A stretch of 64,000 nucleotides of DNA from Mycoplana azooxidifex (GCF_014196765.1 NZ_JACIEE010000009.1:124001-188000), one strand, 5' to 3'. Positions 7,759-18,018 are shown, counted from the stretch's first letter. Numbers and translations are program-made. Notes: a model not told the origin generated them from the letters alone.

Positions 7759-8658
7759 CTATGCCGCTTCGCCCCGCTTTTCCTTGGTTTTCTCCAACTC
7801 CGGCACAAGTTCGGTCGCAAGCATCGCGACGAAAATGATCGCGCAGCCGGCGTATCCGGCAGCCGTGATGCTGTCGCCCATCAGGAGTACGCCGAACAAG
7901 GCGGCAAACAGGGCCTCGCTCGAAAGGAAGATGGCCGCCTGCGGCGCCGTCGTATAGCGCTGGGCGACGTTCTGGCAGATGAAGGCGAGGCCGCTGGAGA
8001 AGAAGCCGGCATAGAGGATCTCGAACAGCGCGCCGCGGATCGCCGCCAGGCTGATCGGCTCGATCGCCGCGGCGATGGCGCAGCCGAGGACCGCGCAGAC
8101 GGCGAACTGGACGAGAGACAGCGCCAGCGGGCGCTGCGAGCGTATCGCGAAGATGCCGACGCAGATCATCTGCACCGACCAGAGGAAGGCGCACAGGATC
8201 GTCAGCAGGTCGCCGGTCGAGAGCGCCGAGAAGGCGCCGCCGCTCAGAAGGAAGATGCCGACCGTTGCCGTCAGTGCGGAGGGCCAGACGACCCAGTGCG
8301 GCCGCTTGCGCAGCACGAACGTGGTCAGGATCGGCGTGAAGACCACGTAGAGGCCTGTGAGGAAGCCGGAATTGGTGACCGACGTGGTCAGCAGCCCGAC
8401 CTGCTGGCTTGCCGCGGCGGCAAACAGGGCCAGCCCTGTCAGGACGAAGCCGAGGCGGTTTCCCACAGACGTCGGGGCAGGGGCACGCGTCTTCTCGAAC
8501 AGGGCAAAGGGGAGGGCGACGGCCGTGGCCACGGCGAAGCGCAGGCCGATAAACCAGATCGGCCCCAGGCTCTCCATCGCGGTCGACTGGGCGATGAAGC
8601 CCGCACCCCAGATAGCGCCGGACAGCAACAGAAGGAGATTCGCCTGCAGGCGCGACAC
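7759..8658 (-). CDS. EamA/DMT-family transporter
   Basis: Inner-membrane protein of 299 residues with about ten hydrophobic segments in two EamA repeats (about 5-140 and 150-285), the drug/metabolite transporter plan. Typical motifs include SGAIWGAGFIAQ at the start and LLTTSVTNSGFLTGLYVVFTP in the first repeat. The likely role is export of an amino acid or other small metabolite; the substrate is not predictable. The start is GTG at 8658. It ends in a charged tail (ELEKTKEKRGEAA). It stands alone. Confidence 0.85.
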   Translation of the reverse strand: MSRLQANLLLLLSGAIWGAGFIAQSTAMESLGPIWFIGLRFAVATAVALPFALFEKTRAPAPTSVGNRLGFVLTGLALFAAAASQQVGLLTTSVTNSGFLTGLYVVFTPILTTFVLRKRPHWVVWPSALTATVGIFLLSGGAFSALSTGDLLTILCAFLWSVQMICVGIFAIRSQRPLALSLVQFAVCAVLGCAIAAAIEPISLAAIRGALFEILYAGFFSSGLAFICQNVAQRYTTAPQAAIFLSSEALFAALFGVLLMGDSITAAGYAGCAIIFVAMLATELVPELEKTKEKRGEAA

Positions 8659-8764
8659 GGTTGGCCCTCGATTTGGGATGATCTGGCCAAGCCGTTAGCA
8701 TCTGCCTCGAAATTGGGCAAGCGGCCGGCTTTCCTGCCGCCGGTAGCGATCCTGTGCACGCCTG

Positions 8765-9970
8765 TTACTGCGAAGAGGGGAGCCTGGATACGCGCAGCAG
8801 GGCGCCGTCGTCTTCGTCCGTCAGCAGCAGGATCGCCCCGTCGGGGGCGACCTTGACATCGCGCAGCCGGCCGAAGGCGCCGTCCAGCATGCGCTCTTCG
8901 CTGACGATGGCGCCCGTCTCGTCGCGTTCCAGCCGGACGAGCGTCTGGTACTTCAGCGCTGCCACGAGCAGGTTGCCGTCCCACTCAGGAAACATCGCGC
9001 CGCGATAGACCGCGACGGCGCCGGGGGCGATGGACGGATCCCAGTAGTAGGCCGGCTGCTCGTATCCGTCCCTGGCGGTGCCCTCGCCGATCTCGGCGCC
9101 GGAATAGTCCTTGCCGTAGCTGATGACCGGCCAGCCGTAGTTGCGGCCCGGCTGCGGCAGGTTGATCTCGTCGCCGCCGCGCGCCCCGTGCTCGGCGGTC
9201 ACGAGCGTTCCGTCCTTCGGGTCGATGGCGATGCCTTGCGGATTGCGGTGCCCCTTCGACCAGATCTCCGGCAATCCGCCCGCGTGCCCCGCATAGGGAT
9301 TGCTGGCGGGGATGCTGCCGTCGGCCGCGATGTGCAGGATCGCGCCGGCATGGTCGCGCGGATCCTGCGCCCGCTCGGGCTCGCCCCGGTCGCCGGTGCC
9401 GAAGAACAGGCTGCCGTCGGCTGCGATGGCGATGCGGGAGCCGAAATTCTCGCCGCTCTGCGTGGCCTTGCTCATCGTGAAGATGCGCTGCACGTCCTCG
9501 AGGCTCTTTTCGTCGGCCGAAAGGCGGGCGCGCGTGATCGCCGTGCCCGCTCCGTCCTGCCCGGGCGCGCTGTGGCTGAGGAAGAGGATGCGGCTCGTCT
9601 CGAAATCGGGCGCGAGTGCCACGTCGAGCAATCCGCCCTGGTCCTGTGCCACCACGCGCGGGACGCCGCGGATCGGGGCGGAAGACTGTCCGTTGCGTAC
9701 GATACGCAGGTTGCCCTCGCGCTCGGTGACGATGGTGGCGCCGTCGGGCAGGACCTCGACTGCCCAGGGATGCTTCAGGCCTGTCGCGATCGGCTTGACG
9801 GCAAGGGGAACCTTGCTGGTGGGGAACTCCTGCGGTGCGGCGGACACCGTGGTACCAACACCGGCTGCCAGCAGGACAGTCGCGGAGAGGTGCGCCATCG
9901 CCCGGCGTACCAACCGCAGTGACCTGCCTGTGGTCGCAGGGAGCTTTGCAGGGCGGTCAGTCGATTGCAT
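8765..9970 (-). CDS. PQQ-dependent sugar dehydrogenase (soluble GdhB/YliI type)
   Basis: Secreted six-bladed beta-propeller of 401 residues. An N-terminal signal peptide (RRAMAHLSATVLLAAGVGTTVSAAPQ, cleavage near residue 45) precedes a GSDH domain. Seen are LKHPWAVEVLPDG, QDQGGLLDVALAPDF, FGSRIAIAADGSLFFGTGDRG, KGHRNPQGIAIDPKDGTL and EHGARGGDEIN, matching the soluble aldose dehydrogenase family, which uses PQQ and calcium in the periplasm. The ATG at 9970 has GGAGGA eleven bases upstream; an internal Met at the signal-peptide core is an alternative. No PQQ biosynthesis genes are in the window. Substrate unknown. Confidence 0.88.
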   Translation of the reverse strand: MQSTDRPAKLPATTGRSLRLVRRAMAHLSATVLLAAGVGTTVSAAPQEFPTSKVPLAVKPIATGLKHPWAVEVLPDGATIVTEREGNLRIVRNGQSSAPIRGVPRVVAQDQGGLLDVALAPDFETSRILFLSHSAPGQDGAGTAITRARLSADEKSLEDVQRIFTMSKATQSGENFGSRIAIAADGSLFFGTGDRGEPERAQDPRDHAGAILHIAADGSIPASNPYAGHAGGLPEIWSKGHRNPQGIAIDPKDGTLVTAEHGARGGDEINLPQPGRNYGWPVISYGKDYSGAEIGEGTARDGYEQPAYYWDPSIAPGAVAVYRGAMFPEWDGNLLVAALKYQTLVRLERDETGAIVSEERMLDGAFGRLRDVKVAPDGAILLLTDEDDGALLRVSRLPSSQ

Positions 9971-10106
9971 GGGCGATCATTCCTCCGTCTGCCACATAAC
10001 TGAAGCGGTAGTCATGCGTTTTCAAGAGGGCGGCGGGCGCGGGAACCGCGGGGTGCAGGGATGCCCCCCGGGTCCTGCGCCCACCGACTGGAGGAGGGGG
10101 CTATCG

Positions 10107-10568
10107 TCAAGCCTCGCTGCTGCGGCGCGTGTCGCCGGCGGGGAGGGTTTCGGTGGCCCGTCCGGCCAACTGGCCGACGCCGGCAACGACGATCAGTGCG
10201 CCGAGGCCGAGTGCGGTGGCGAGGCGTCGGTCGATCGACGTTGCGTCTTCGTCGTCCGCGTGAGCGGTCGCGGCTGTCGTGATCGTGTTGAGCCCATCCG
10301 ACAGGGCGGGGGCGGAGATGGTGAACTTTCCGGCGTGGCCGGTGGTGTTAACGGCGCCTGTGGTGCCGAAGTCGAGCGAGAGATGCGTATCGCCGGTCAT
10401 GCCGTCGATGACCTTGCGTTCGTCGTCGAGGGCTGCGGCATTGGCGACGTTCATCAGGCCCACGAACATCAGCACGCAGGCTGCGAGCGCCGTCAGCGTG
10501 ATGTAGAGGACCGTCCGGCCCTCGCGCCGGCGATGGTCACGGACTGCCTTTTCGTCGTCGATGAACAT
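10107..10568 (-). CDS. Membrane-anchored protein of unknown function
   Basis: Protein of 153 residues. A charged cytoplasmic N-terminus (MFIDDEKAVRDHRRREGR) leads into a hydrophobic helix (about 19-44, VLYITLTALAACVLMFVGLM). A polar central region follows, rich in Thr, Gly and Asp and including LDFGTTGAVNTTGHAGKF. A second hydrophobic helix (about 118-132, TALGLGALIVVAGVG) precedes a short tail. This suggests two membrane passes with an 80-residue periplasmic loop. No family recognised. The start at 10568 follows AGGGAG. It stands alone. Confidence 0.6.
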   Translation of the reverse strand: MFIDDEKAVRDHRRREGRTVLYITLTALAACVLMFVGLMNVANAAALDDERKVIDGMTGDTHLSLDFGTTGAVNTTGHAGKFTISAPALSDGLNTITTAATAHADDEDATSIDRRLATALGLGALIVVAGVGQLAGRATETLPAGDTRRSSEA

Positions 10569-10783
10569 CTCCCTACCCCCTTGCGATCTGCTGCGGGCTT
10601 GGCGCCCTGTTGATAGCAAGAAGGCACGCCGAAATCGGCGTCAGGGGGACTGAAATGCGGCGCCTCCCGACAGTTGTTGTGGTGAAATCGTGGCGGTTGC
10701 AGAAAGGTTCGTTCGCGCGTGCCGCGAGACGAATAAATCGCCCGTACGGGACGTCCTAGACCGCTGTTGTGGGGGGGCGCCGG

Positions 10784-11668
10784 TCAGACCGTGCGGCGGC
10801 CGAAGCGAGGCGTCGTCCTGTAGGCGCGCGCTTCGTGTGCGGCGTGGCCCGGCGCTGGCGGGGCCGCCTGTTCCTCGGGGAAGTCCAGCTCGAACGAGGT
10901 GGGCGCGACCTGCGGCCGGGCGAGCAGGTAGCCCTGCATCAGCGGCATGCCGATCTCGCGGCAGAATTCCGCCTGCCAGGGTTCCTCGATGTTGGTGACG
11001 ATCGGGCGGACGCCGTCGCGCTCGAGGCGCGCGACCATCACCCGCATGAGGCCGGTCCCGGCGGAGCCCTCGGCAAAGCGCTTCACCCAGATCGGATCGA
11101 ACTTCAAGAGGTCCGGCGAAAGGCGTGCAAGCCGGGCGATGTCTTCTTCGGTTGCCGCATACTCGTCGATGGCGACGAGGAAATTCGCCTCGTGGAGCTG
11201 CCTTGCGAACTGGGCGAGCGTGTCCGGATCGTCGCCCGGCCATTCACGGATCTCGCAGGCGATCCGGGCCGGCGTCATGCCGGCCTCGTGGGCGGCAAGG
11301 CGCATGCGGTCGACTTCCTGGCGGATCGCGTGGGGCGAGAGGTAAAGGCCTGGCTGGGAATTGACGAGCAGCGTTACATCCTTGCGGGCGAGTTGCCCGA
11401 CGTTGAGGATGTGCAGGCTGCGGCAGAGGCTGTCGACCATCGGCCGGTCCTCTTCCGGCACCAGTGCGAAGAAGTCCGCCGGCGGCACGAGCGTGCCCTC
11501 GCAACTGGCGCGCACCAGCCCCTCGACCGCCTCGAGTTCGAGCCGGCCCCCGGAGGTTTCGCGCAGGATGGGCTGCAGTGCCGACTGGAGGGTGTAGTGG
11601 CCGTAGCTCGCCGTCGTCGTTCCGTCGGCATCCCTGTTTATGTTTGCAAATATGCTGCGTTCGATCAT
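10784..11668 (-). CDS. Degenerate EAL-domain protein, probably not an active c-di-GMP phosphodiesterase
   Basis: Protein of 294 residues with the fold of an EAL domain (about 25-255). The EAL signature reads EAV (46-48). The Glu of CEIREWP (139) survives, but the usual DDFGxGYS stretch is replaced by DEYAATEED (168-176), KID is KFD (189-191), and the EGVE segment is TNIEEP (225-230). The final QGYLLARP is conserved. Loss of the acidic pair and the loop-6 residues that bind metals and nucleotide argues for a catalytically dead regulator or protein-interaction module. The ATG at 11668 has GGAAG in front; a GTG six codons upstream is possible. No GGDEF or sensor domain is attached. Confidence 0.8.
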   Translation of the reverse strand: MIERSIFANINRDADGTTTASYGHYTLQSALQPILRETSGGRLELEAVEGLVRASCEGTLVPPADFFALVPEEDRPMVDSLCRSLHILNVGQLARKDVTLLVNSQPGLYLSPHAIRQEVDRMRLAAHEAGMTPARIACEIREWPGDDPDTLAQFARQLHEANFLVAIDEYAATEEDIARLARLSPDLLKFDPIWVKRFAEGSAGTGLMRVMVARLERDGVRPIVTNIEEPWQAEFCREIGMPLMQGYLLARPQVAPTSFELDFPEEQAAPPAPGHAAHEARAYRTTPRFGRRTV

Positions 11669-13211
<1,543 letters not shown>

Positions 13212-13240
13212 GCGGCAGCCAGCCAGCTTTGGCATTTGCG

Positions 13241-13267
13241 AAACCCGCCAGCGATGGCGGGTTTTTG
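13241..13267 (+). terminator. Terminator after aatA
   Basis: AAACCCGCCA, a short loop and TGGCGGGTTTTTG, about 30 nt past the aatA stop. A GC stem followed by five T residues. Confidence 0.85.
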
Positions 13268-13363
13268 TTGCCCGCATGTCGATGGCCGAAGGCCTTCGCA
13301 GGCCGATTCAAGTCTCTTGCGAACCGATTTCGGATTTTTCTGTAACGCCTTGATCTTAATGAA

Positions 13364-14461
13364 TCATAGCCCGATCACGGTGAGCATAACGAAGGTCGCG
13401 AAGAGGATGAAATGGGTCATGCCCTCGATCGCGTTGGTCATGCCGTCGTTGAGGTTGATGGCGGCGACGACGAGGGTGATGGCGACCATGACGGTCTGTA
13501 CCGGCGTCATCGCCATGATGAAGGGCTGGCCGGTGTAGAGCGCGATCGCCTCCATCACCGGCACGGTGAGGATCACCGTCGACAGCGAGGCGCCGAGAGC
13601 GATGTTGACGACCGACTGCATGCGGTTGGCAAGCGCTGCCCGCATCGCCGTGAGGATCTCGGGGGCCGCCGAGATGGCGGCGACGATCACCGCCATCAGC
13701 GCCGGCGGTGCGCCGGTTCCTTCCAGCCCCACGTTCAGCGTGGCCGCCATCAGTTCGGCGAGCGCGCCGATGATGATCACGCCGGCAAGGATGACGAGGA
13801 TCGAGGGCAGGGCGGGCTGGTCGGCTTCGGGATGCGTGGCATGCTGGTCGCCACGGGCGGCGCGCGGATAGGCATAGCTGAAGAAGTAGCTGTGCTGGCC
13901 GACCTGCATGCGCAGGAACAGCGTATAGAGGGCGACCATCGCGCAGATCGTGAACACCGAATAGGCCTGCCAGCTTGTGCGGGGCACGAACTCCGGAACG
14001 ATCATGGAGATCCCCATCGCCGTCAGGATCATCACGCTGTAGGTGCGGCTAGAATCGTCGTTGTAGGGCTGCTCGCCGTGGCGCAGGCCGCCCAGCAGGG
14101 CGGCAAGGCCGATGATGCCGTTGATGTCCAGCATCACGGCAGCGTAGATCGTGTCGCGCACCAGCGTCGGCGACGTCTCTCCCCGCATCATGATGGCGAG
14201 CACGACGACCTCGACCAGCACCGCCGAGAGCGTCAGGATCATCGTGCCGTAGGGATCGCCCACCTTGACGGCCAGGATCTCGGCATGATGGGCGACGCGG
14301 GTGGAAGCGAGGATGATAGTGGCGACGATGCCGAAGGCGGCGAGCAGGGTCAGCGTGCGCCCGGCCGCCAGGATCTCGTGTTCGCCGGCATAGGCTGCGA
14401 CGGCCACCAGGAGGGCGATGATGAGGAAGAGTTCCCGTCTGAGGAGGCCTGGCTTGGTCAA
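13364..14461 (-). CDS. ChaA-type sodium(potassium or calcium)/proton antiporter
   Basis: Inner-membrane CaCA-superfamily exchanger of 365 residues, the length of E. coli ChaA. About eleven hydrophobic segments are present in two halves. The alpha repeats carry the conserved acidic residues: HHAEILAVKVGDPYGTMILTLSAVLVEV in the first half and ISAAPEILTAMRAALANRMQS in the second. A His-rich acidic loop (GDQHATHPEADQP) links the halves. It exchanges cytoplasmic cations for protons and aids alkaline or salt tolerance in related bacteria; ion preference cannot be read. The likely start is TTG at 14461, with a poor ribosome-binding site. Confidence 0.87.
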   Translation of the reverse strand: MTKPGLLRRELFLIIALLVAVAAYAGEHEILAAGRTLTLLAAFGIVATIILASTRVAHHAEILAVKVGDPYGTMILTLSAVLVEVVVLAIMMRGETSPTLVRDTIYAAVMLDINGIIGLAALLGGLRHGEQPYNDDSSRTYSVMILTAMGISMIVPEFVPRTSWQAYSVFTICAMVALYTLFLRMQVGQHSYFFSYAYPRAARGDQHATHPEADQPALPSILVILAGVIIIGALAELMAATLNVGLEGTGAPPALMAVIVAAISAAPEILTAMRAALANRMQSVVNIALGASLSTVILTVPVMEAIALYTGQPFIMAMTPVQTVMVAITLVVAAINLNDGMTNAIEGMTHFILFATFVMLTVIGL

Positions 14462-14611
14462 GGAAGTTGTCCGTGGCTGAGAAGGTGATTCCGGACCAGC
14501 GCCTAACCATCGGGAATGATTGGAATACGCCGCCCATCGAGAGAGATAGTCCGCATCCGCGACTTGGCAACTGCCGATCGACCCGGTGCGCCGCCAGCAG
14601 GCGGGGCTGTG

Positions 14612-15565
14612 TCAGTTCTTGAAGACGATGCAGGCGCCGCCGGCCTTGCGGATATCGTTGCACAGGTCGTCGGCCTCGGCCCGGGACTGACGGCCGATGC
14701 GGGCGGTGTAGCGTGGCCGTGCGCCGAAGCGCGCGTGGCGCTCGCGCTGAATCAGCGGCTTCTCCGCGCGGATCGGTGCCGGCAGGCGTTCCACCGCCAT
14801 CATGAACAGCCGATGGGCGGCGGGCTTGCTGAAATGGGCGGCGAGCTGCACGCCCCAGGGCGCCCAGACGCCCTCGTCGGGAAACACGATCTCCCGCATC
14901 CGCCGGCTGTCGGCAAGCGCCACGCAGGCCTCCTGGAAGGGCTTGTCCTTTTCCAGTGTGAGATCGAGCGTCTCCGGCGGATCATCCTTCCATTGCTCGG
15001 CCGTGTTGGCGGTGATCGCCATCACATAAGCGCGCGTCTCGAAGGGCAGCCGGCCGGTGGCGAGGAAGGTATTCAGGCCCGCCTCGCCGGCATTGTAGGC
15101 GGCGGCCGCGAGGCCGAGATTGCCATAGCGGTCGCGCAGGTCGGCGAGATACTCGGCCGATTTGTCGAGCGCGTGCAACGCATGGAAGCTGTTATCCAGT
15201 CCGCGTAGCCTCGCCGTACCAGGCATGAACTGGGCGATCCCCTCCGCGCCCTTGGGGCTCACGGCGTCGGGGCGGAATAGGCTCTCGCGCCAGATCAGCC
15301 TGGCGAAGTAGTCCGGCGGCAGCGCGTTGAGGCGGGCGTAGCTTTCCATCGCCACGCAGATGTCGCGGTTGTAGGTGTCGGTGCGGACGCAGAGACGGCT
15401 GCCGTCGGAGAGCGTAGAAGAGAAGAGGCAGGGGGGCGGTGCGCGCCATTCGGATTGTGCGGCGGTGGGCTGCGGCAGGCAGAGGATCGTGGCAAGCAAG
15501 ATCGCCCACGCCGTCACGGCCCCAGAATGGCGCACAAGACTGGATCGCCATCTCGCTCCGAACAT
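14612..15565 (-). CDS. Lytic transglycosylase (SLT domain)
   Basis: Periplasmic murein-cleaving enzyme of 317 residues. A signal peptide (about 1-37, AWAILLATILCLPQPTAAQ) is followed by an SLT lysozyme-like domain (about 65-190). The catalytic Glu is in IWRESLFRPDAVSPKGAEGIAQFMP and the AAAYNAGE motif follows. The C-terminal part (about 200-317) ends in a short SPOR-like repeat (ARFGARPRYTARIGRQSRAEADDLCNDIRKAGGACIVFKN region), which often binds denuded glycan. The start at 15565 was chosen because it begins the signal peptide behind GGGGGA. It stands alone. Confidence 0.87.
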   Translation of the reverse strand: MFGARWRSSLVRHSGAVTAWAILLATILCLPQPTAAQSEWRAPPPCLFSSTLSDGSRLCVRTDTYNRDICVAMESYARLNALPPDYFARLIWRESLFRPDAVSPKGAEGIAQFMPGTARLRGLDNSFHALHALDKSAEYLADLRDRYGNLGLAAAAYNAGEAGLNTFLATGRLPFETRAYVMAITANTAEQWKDDPPETLDLTLEKDKPFQEACVALADSRRMREIVFPDEGVWAPWGVQLAAHFSKPAAHRLFMMAVERLPAPIRAEKPLIQRERHARFGARPRYTARIGRQSRAEADDLCNDIRKAGGACIVFKN

Positions 15566-15702
15566 CGCCAAGGTCCCCCGCGCTGCCAGCGTGCCCGCCT
15601 TGATATCATCGTTCGGGAGGCGGCGGCAACGCCGGGTGGAGGCGAGGGACGGACGCAGGCGGTGTCGGATAGGGCTGACGGGGTTGGGGGTCACGGTGGC
15701 TG

Positions 15703-15947
15703 CCCCTCATCCGCCTGCCGGCACCTTCTCCCCGCAGGCGGGGAGAAGGGCGATGGGGCCGAGACGCCGTTCTCGCGGCAGAAGGTCGGAAGGATGGGGG
15801 GAGGCATGGTGCGGATGGGATGGGGAGATCAGCGACGACGCCAGCCGCTTGCGTCTTCCGGCGACCGGAGAACATGGCGGGGCCATGCGGTGCGTTTCCT
15901 TCTCCCCGCTTGCGGGGAGAAGGTGGCCGGCAGGCCGGATGAGGGGC
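15703..15947. repeat. RIME-type palindromic repeat pair, locus A
   Basis: Two copies of a rhizobial intergenic palindromic element face each other at 15703-15750 and 15898-15947. Each has a CTCATCC...GCCTGCCGG arm and a stem CCTTCTCCCC...GGGGAGAAGG. The second copy is the reverse complement of the first with minor changes. They occupy most of the 433-bp gap between the transglycosylase and nemA; nothing else is seen there. The pattern matches the RIME elements described in Rhizobium. Confidence 0.75.
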
Positions 15948-15998
15948 GGGGGATCGGTGAAGCACCCCGCGTCCCCATCCTCGCTGCCGTGCCGGAAA

Positions 15999-17117
15999 TC
16001 AGGCGGCCTTTTCCTTTGCCGGGTAGTCGGTGTAGCCCCTGGCGCCGCCGCCGTAGAAGGTGGCCTGGTCGGGGGCGTTGAGCGGGGCGTTGTCCCGCAG
16101 GCGCTCCACCAGGTCGGGGTTGGCGATGAACAGCTTGCCGAAGGCGACGAGGTCGGCATAGCCGCTTTCGACGGCCTTGGTCGCCAGCTCGCGATCATAG
16201 CCGTTGTTGACCATCCAGGCGGCCTTGCCGCCCTTGTTGCGGTAGGCGGCCTTCAGCGCGGCATAGTCGAAGGGCGTCTCTCCCTGCAGGAAGTCGCGGT
16301 CGCCGCCGGTCGCACCCTCGATGACGTGGATGTAGGAGAGGCCGTCCGGCAGGCCGGCCACGACATGCTCGAACAGCGGTTGCGGGTTCGAATCGGAAAT
16401 GTCGTTTGCGGGGGTGACCGGCGAGATGCGGATCGCGGTACGACCGGCGCCGATCTCGGCTGTGACGGCGGCGACGACCTCGAACAGGAAGCGGGCGCGA
16501 TTTTCGATCGAGCCGCCATAGGCGTCGGTGCGCTCGTTAGTGCCCGAACGCAGGAACTGGTCGAGCAGGTAGCCGTTGGCCGCGTGAATCTCGATTCCGT
16601 CGAAGCCGGCGTCGATCGCCGCGCGAGCGGCCTTGCGGTAGTCCTCGACGATGCCGACGATCTCGGAGATCTCGAGCGCGCGGGGCTCGGAGGTGGGGGC
16701 GAACGAGCCGGTGCCGTCCTCGTTGATGATATAGGTCTTGGACTTGGCCGTGACCGCGGAGGGGGCGACCGGCTGGCCGCCGTTCGGCTGCAGGCTCGTG
16801 TGCGAGACGCGGCCGACATGCCAGATCTGGGTGACGATCTTGCCCCCGGCGCGGTGCACGGCTTCGGTGACGTGCTTCCAGCCCGCCAGCGCCTCCGGCG
16901 TATAGAGGCCCGGCACGTCGGCGTAGCCCTGGCCCTGCTGGGTGATGGCGGTGCCCTCGGTGATCAGCAGGCCGGCGGTGGCGCGCTGCTCGTAATAGGT
17001 GGCGTTCAGCGTGTTGGGGACGGCGCCCGGCGAACGGTTGCGCGTCAGCGGCGCCATGACGATGCGGTTGGCAAGCTTGAGGTCACCGGCTTCAAGGGGA
17101 TCGAACAGGCTGGTCAT
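15999..17117 (-). CDS. nemA: Old yellow enzyme-family alkene reductase (NemA-like)
   Basis: FMN-dependent NADPH oxidoreductase of 372 residues, TIM-barrel fold. It starts with SLFDPLEAGDLKLANRIVMAPLTRNR. The substrate-binding residues are in QIWHVGRVSH (His), EIHAANGYLLDQFLRS (the HxAN pair) and YGGSIENRARF; the late phosphate-binding part is YADLVAFGKLFIANPDL. Such enzymes reduce electrophilic alkenes, N-ethylmaleimide and nitro compounds. It lies 66 nt downstream of an ArsR-family gene on the same strand, so a regulator-reductase operon responding to electrophiles is likely. Confidence 0.9.
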   Translation of the reverse strand: MTSLFDPLEAGDLKLANRIVMAPLTRNRSPGAVPNTLNATYYEQRATAGLLITEGTAITQQGQGYADVPGLYTPEALAGWKHVTEAVHRAGGKIVTQIWHVGRVSHTSLQPNGGQPVAPSAVTAKSKTYIINEDGTGSFAPTSEPRALEISEIVGIVEDYRKAARAAIDAGFDGIEIHAANGYLLDQFLRSGTNERTDAYGGSIENRARFLFEVVAAVTAEIGAGRTAIRISPVTPANDISDSNPQPLFEHVVAGLPDGLSYIHVIEGATGGDRDFLQGETPFDYAALKAAYRNKGGKAAWMVNNGYDRELATKAVESGYADLVAFGKLFIANPDLVERLRDNAPLNAPDQATFYGGGARGYTDYPAKEKAA

Positions 17118-17183
17118 GGTGGTTCCTTTTTAGGTTGGGAGGATCGGCCGCGGCCTTTCAGAGGGGCCGCGGCATTGGGCTGG

Positions 17184-17480
17184 TCAGAGGGAACTGTCGA
17201 GGTGCTTCAGAAAGGCGGCGATCGCTTCCTCGTCCCGCTTGTAGAAGACCCATTGGCCGACGCGCTTCGTGGTGACGAGGCCGGCGCGCTGGAGCGTGGC
17301 GAGATGGGCCGAGACCGTCGATTGCGATAGGCTGCAGCGCTCGAACTGGCCCGCACAGACACCCATTTCGAGCGGGTGCTCCTGGCTGGCGAAGTGCTTT
17401 TCGGGCTCCCGCAGCCAGGTCAGGATCTGGAGGCGTGCCGGATGCGCCAGTGCCTTGAGGATTTCGACCGTGTCCATCAT
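17184..17480 (-). CDS. ArsR-family repressor, probable regulator of nemA
   Basis: Winged-helix regulator of 98 residues. The HTH reads CSLSQSTVSAHLATLQRAGLV (about 50-70), followed by a wing TTKRVGQWVFYKRDE. Two cysteines (in MGVCAGQFERCSLSQ) flank the recognition helix and could sense electrophiles or thiol stress rather than metals; this is inference from the paired reductase. The start at 17480 is the first of two adjacent ATGs; no strong ribosome-binding site precedes it. Cotranscription with nemA is likely. An ArsR-family gene beside the AbcR/lsrB region is also known in Sinorhizobium. Confidence 0.85.
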   Translation of the reverse strand: MMDTVEILKALAHPARLQILTWLREPEKHFASQEHPLEMGVCAGQFERCSLSQSTVSAHLATLQRAGLVTTKRVGQWVFYKRDEEAIAAFLKHLDSSL

Positions 17481-17571
17481 CGTCTCATTTCGCCATATCG
17501 CGATTGATCGATATTTGGATCGCGGATTTTCGATATTCAAGGGCGGCGAGGGCGGATTTGTTTGCACGCGC

Positions 17572-17688
17572 AAAAAAAAGGGCCTCAAGCGAAGCTTGGG
17601 CCCTGTAGGTGTGAAGGTCTGAACCTCCAGAGGGGAACAGCCAATGCGGCGGTACTGGGAGGAAATAGACCGCCAGTCGCATCGGCTA
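17572..17688 (-). ncRNA. AbcR/alpha-r15 small regulatory RNA, promoter-distal copy
   Basis: A minus-strand transcript of about 117 nt inferred from promoter, conserved core and terminator. It contains the UUUCCUCCCAGU and UGUUCCCCUCUGGAGGUU segments, both pyrimidine-rich anti-Shine-Dalgarno sequences typical of AbcR RNAs. It ends in a hairpin (GGGCCCAAGCUUCGCUUGAGGCCC type) followed by eight T residues. AbcR RNAs act with Hfq to repress mRNAs of ABC-transporter binding proteins. It is one of two tandem homologous copies; which is AbcR1 or AbcR2 is not assigned. Confidence 0.85.
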
Positions 17689-17693
17689 TGTTC

Positions 17694-17722
17694 GATATGG
17701 GGCAGTGCGGCTGCGCTTTCAA
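17694..17722 (-). promoter_or_regulatory. Promoter of the distal AbcR copy
   Basis: Minus-strand TTGAAA, exactly 17 nt, CATATC, with the predicted start about 6 nt downstream near 17688. Spacing and position relative to the conserved RNA core fit a sigma-70 promoter. Confidence 0.7.
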
Positions 17723-17796
17723 GGGAAAGGATTATCGCGCCGTTGGGCAATCGGAGAAAATAATTGCAAATGAGCAAAAACCGCTGGCGACAGGGC

Positions 17797-17915
17797 AAAA
17801 AAAGAGGGCCACAAGATGAACTTGGGCCCTTTATAGTTTTGAAGGTAAAAACCTCCAGAGGGGAACAGCTGCTGCGGGTGGCACTGGGAGGAAAACCACC
17901 GGATGTGCATCAGCT
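17797..17915 (-). ncRNA. AbcR/alpha-r15 small regulatory RNA, promoter-proximal copy
   Basis: Second homologous minus-strand RNA of about 119 nt, immediately downstream of lsrB. It shares the UUUUCCUCCCAGU and CUGUUCCCCUCUGGAGGUUU segments with its neighbour, while the 5' end and middle differ. The terminator GGGCCCAAGUUCAUCUUGUGGCCC is followed by CU and seven T residues. Established knowledge: in Sinorhizobium and Agrobacterium two such RNAs lie in tandem next to a LysR gene and bind Hfq. Divergent 5' ends suggest partly different targets. Confidence 0.85.
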
Positions 17916-17921
17916 GGGTGC

Positions 17922-17950
17922 TGTATGATGGTTTTTTGGGCAGGCGGCAA
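17922..17950 (-). promoter_or_regulatory. Promoter of the proximal AbcR copy
   Basis: Minus-strand TTGCCG, 17 nt, CATACA; predicted start near 17915. The geometry is identical to the promoter of the other copy. Confidence 0.6.
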
Positions 17951-18018
17951 TCTTTTTGTGTGCATGTCAGCCATGCGATGAGCGCAGGCCTTTGTTTCGA
18001 GACGCATATTCCAAGAGC

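Noticed and set aside
15375-17330. Plus-strand open frame of 651 residues across RIME and nemA
   Set aside because: Passes through noncoding repeats and is antisense to nemA and the ArsR gene.
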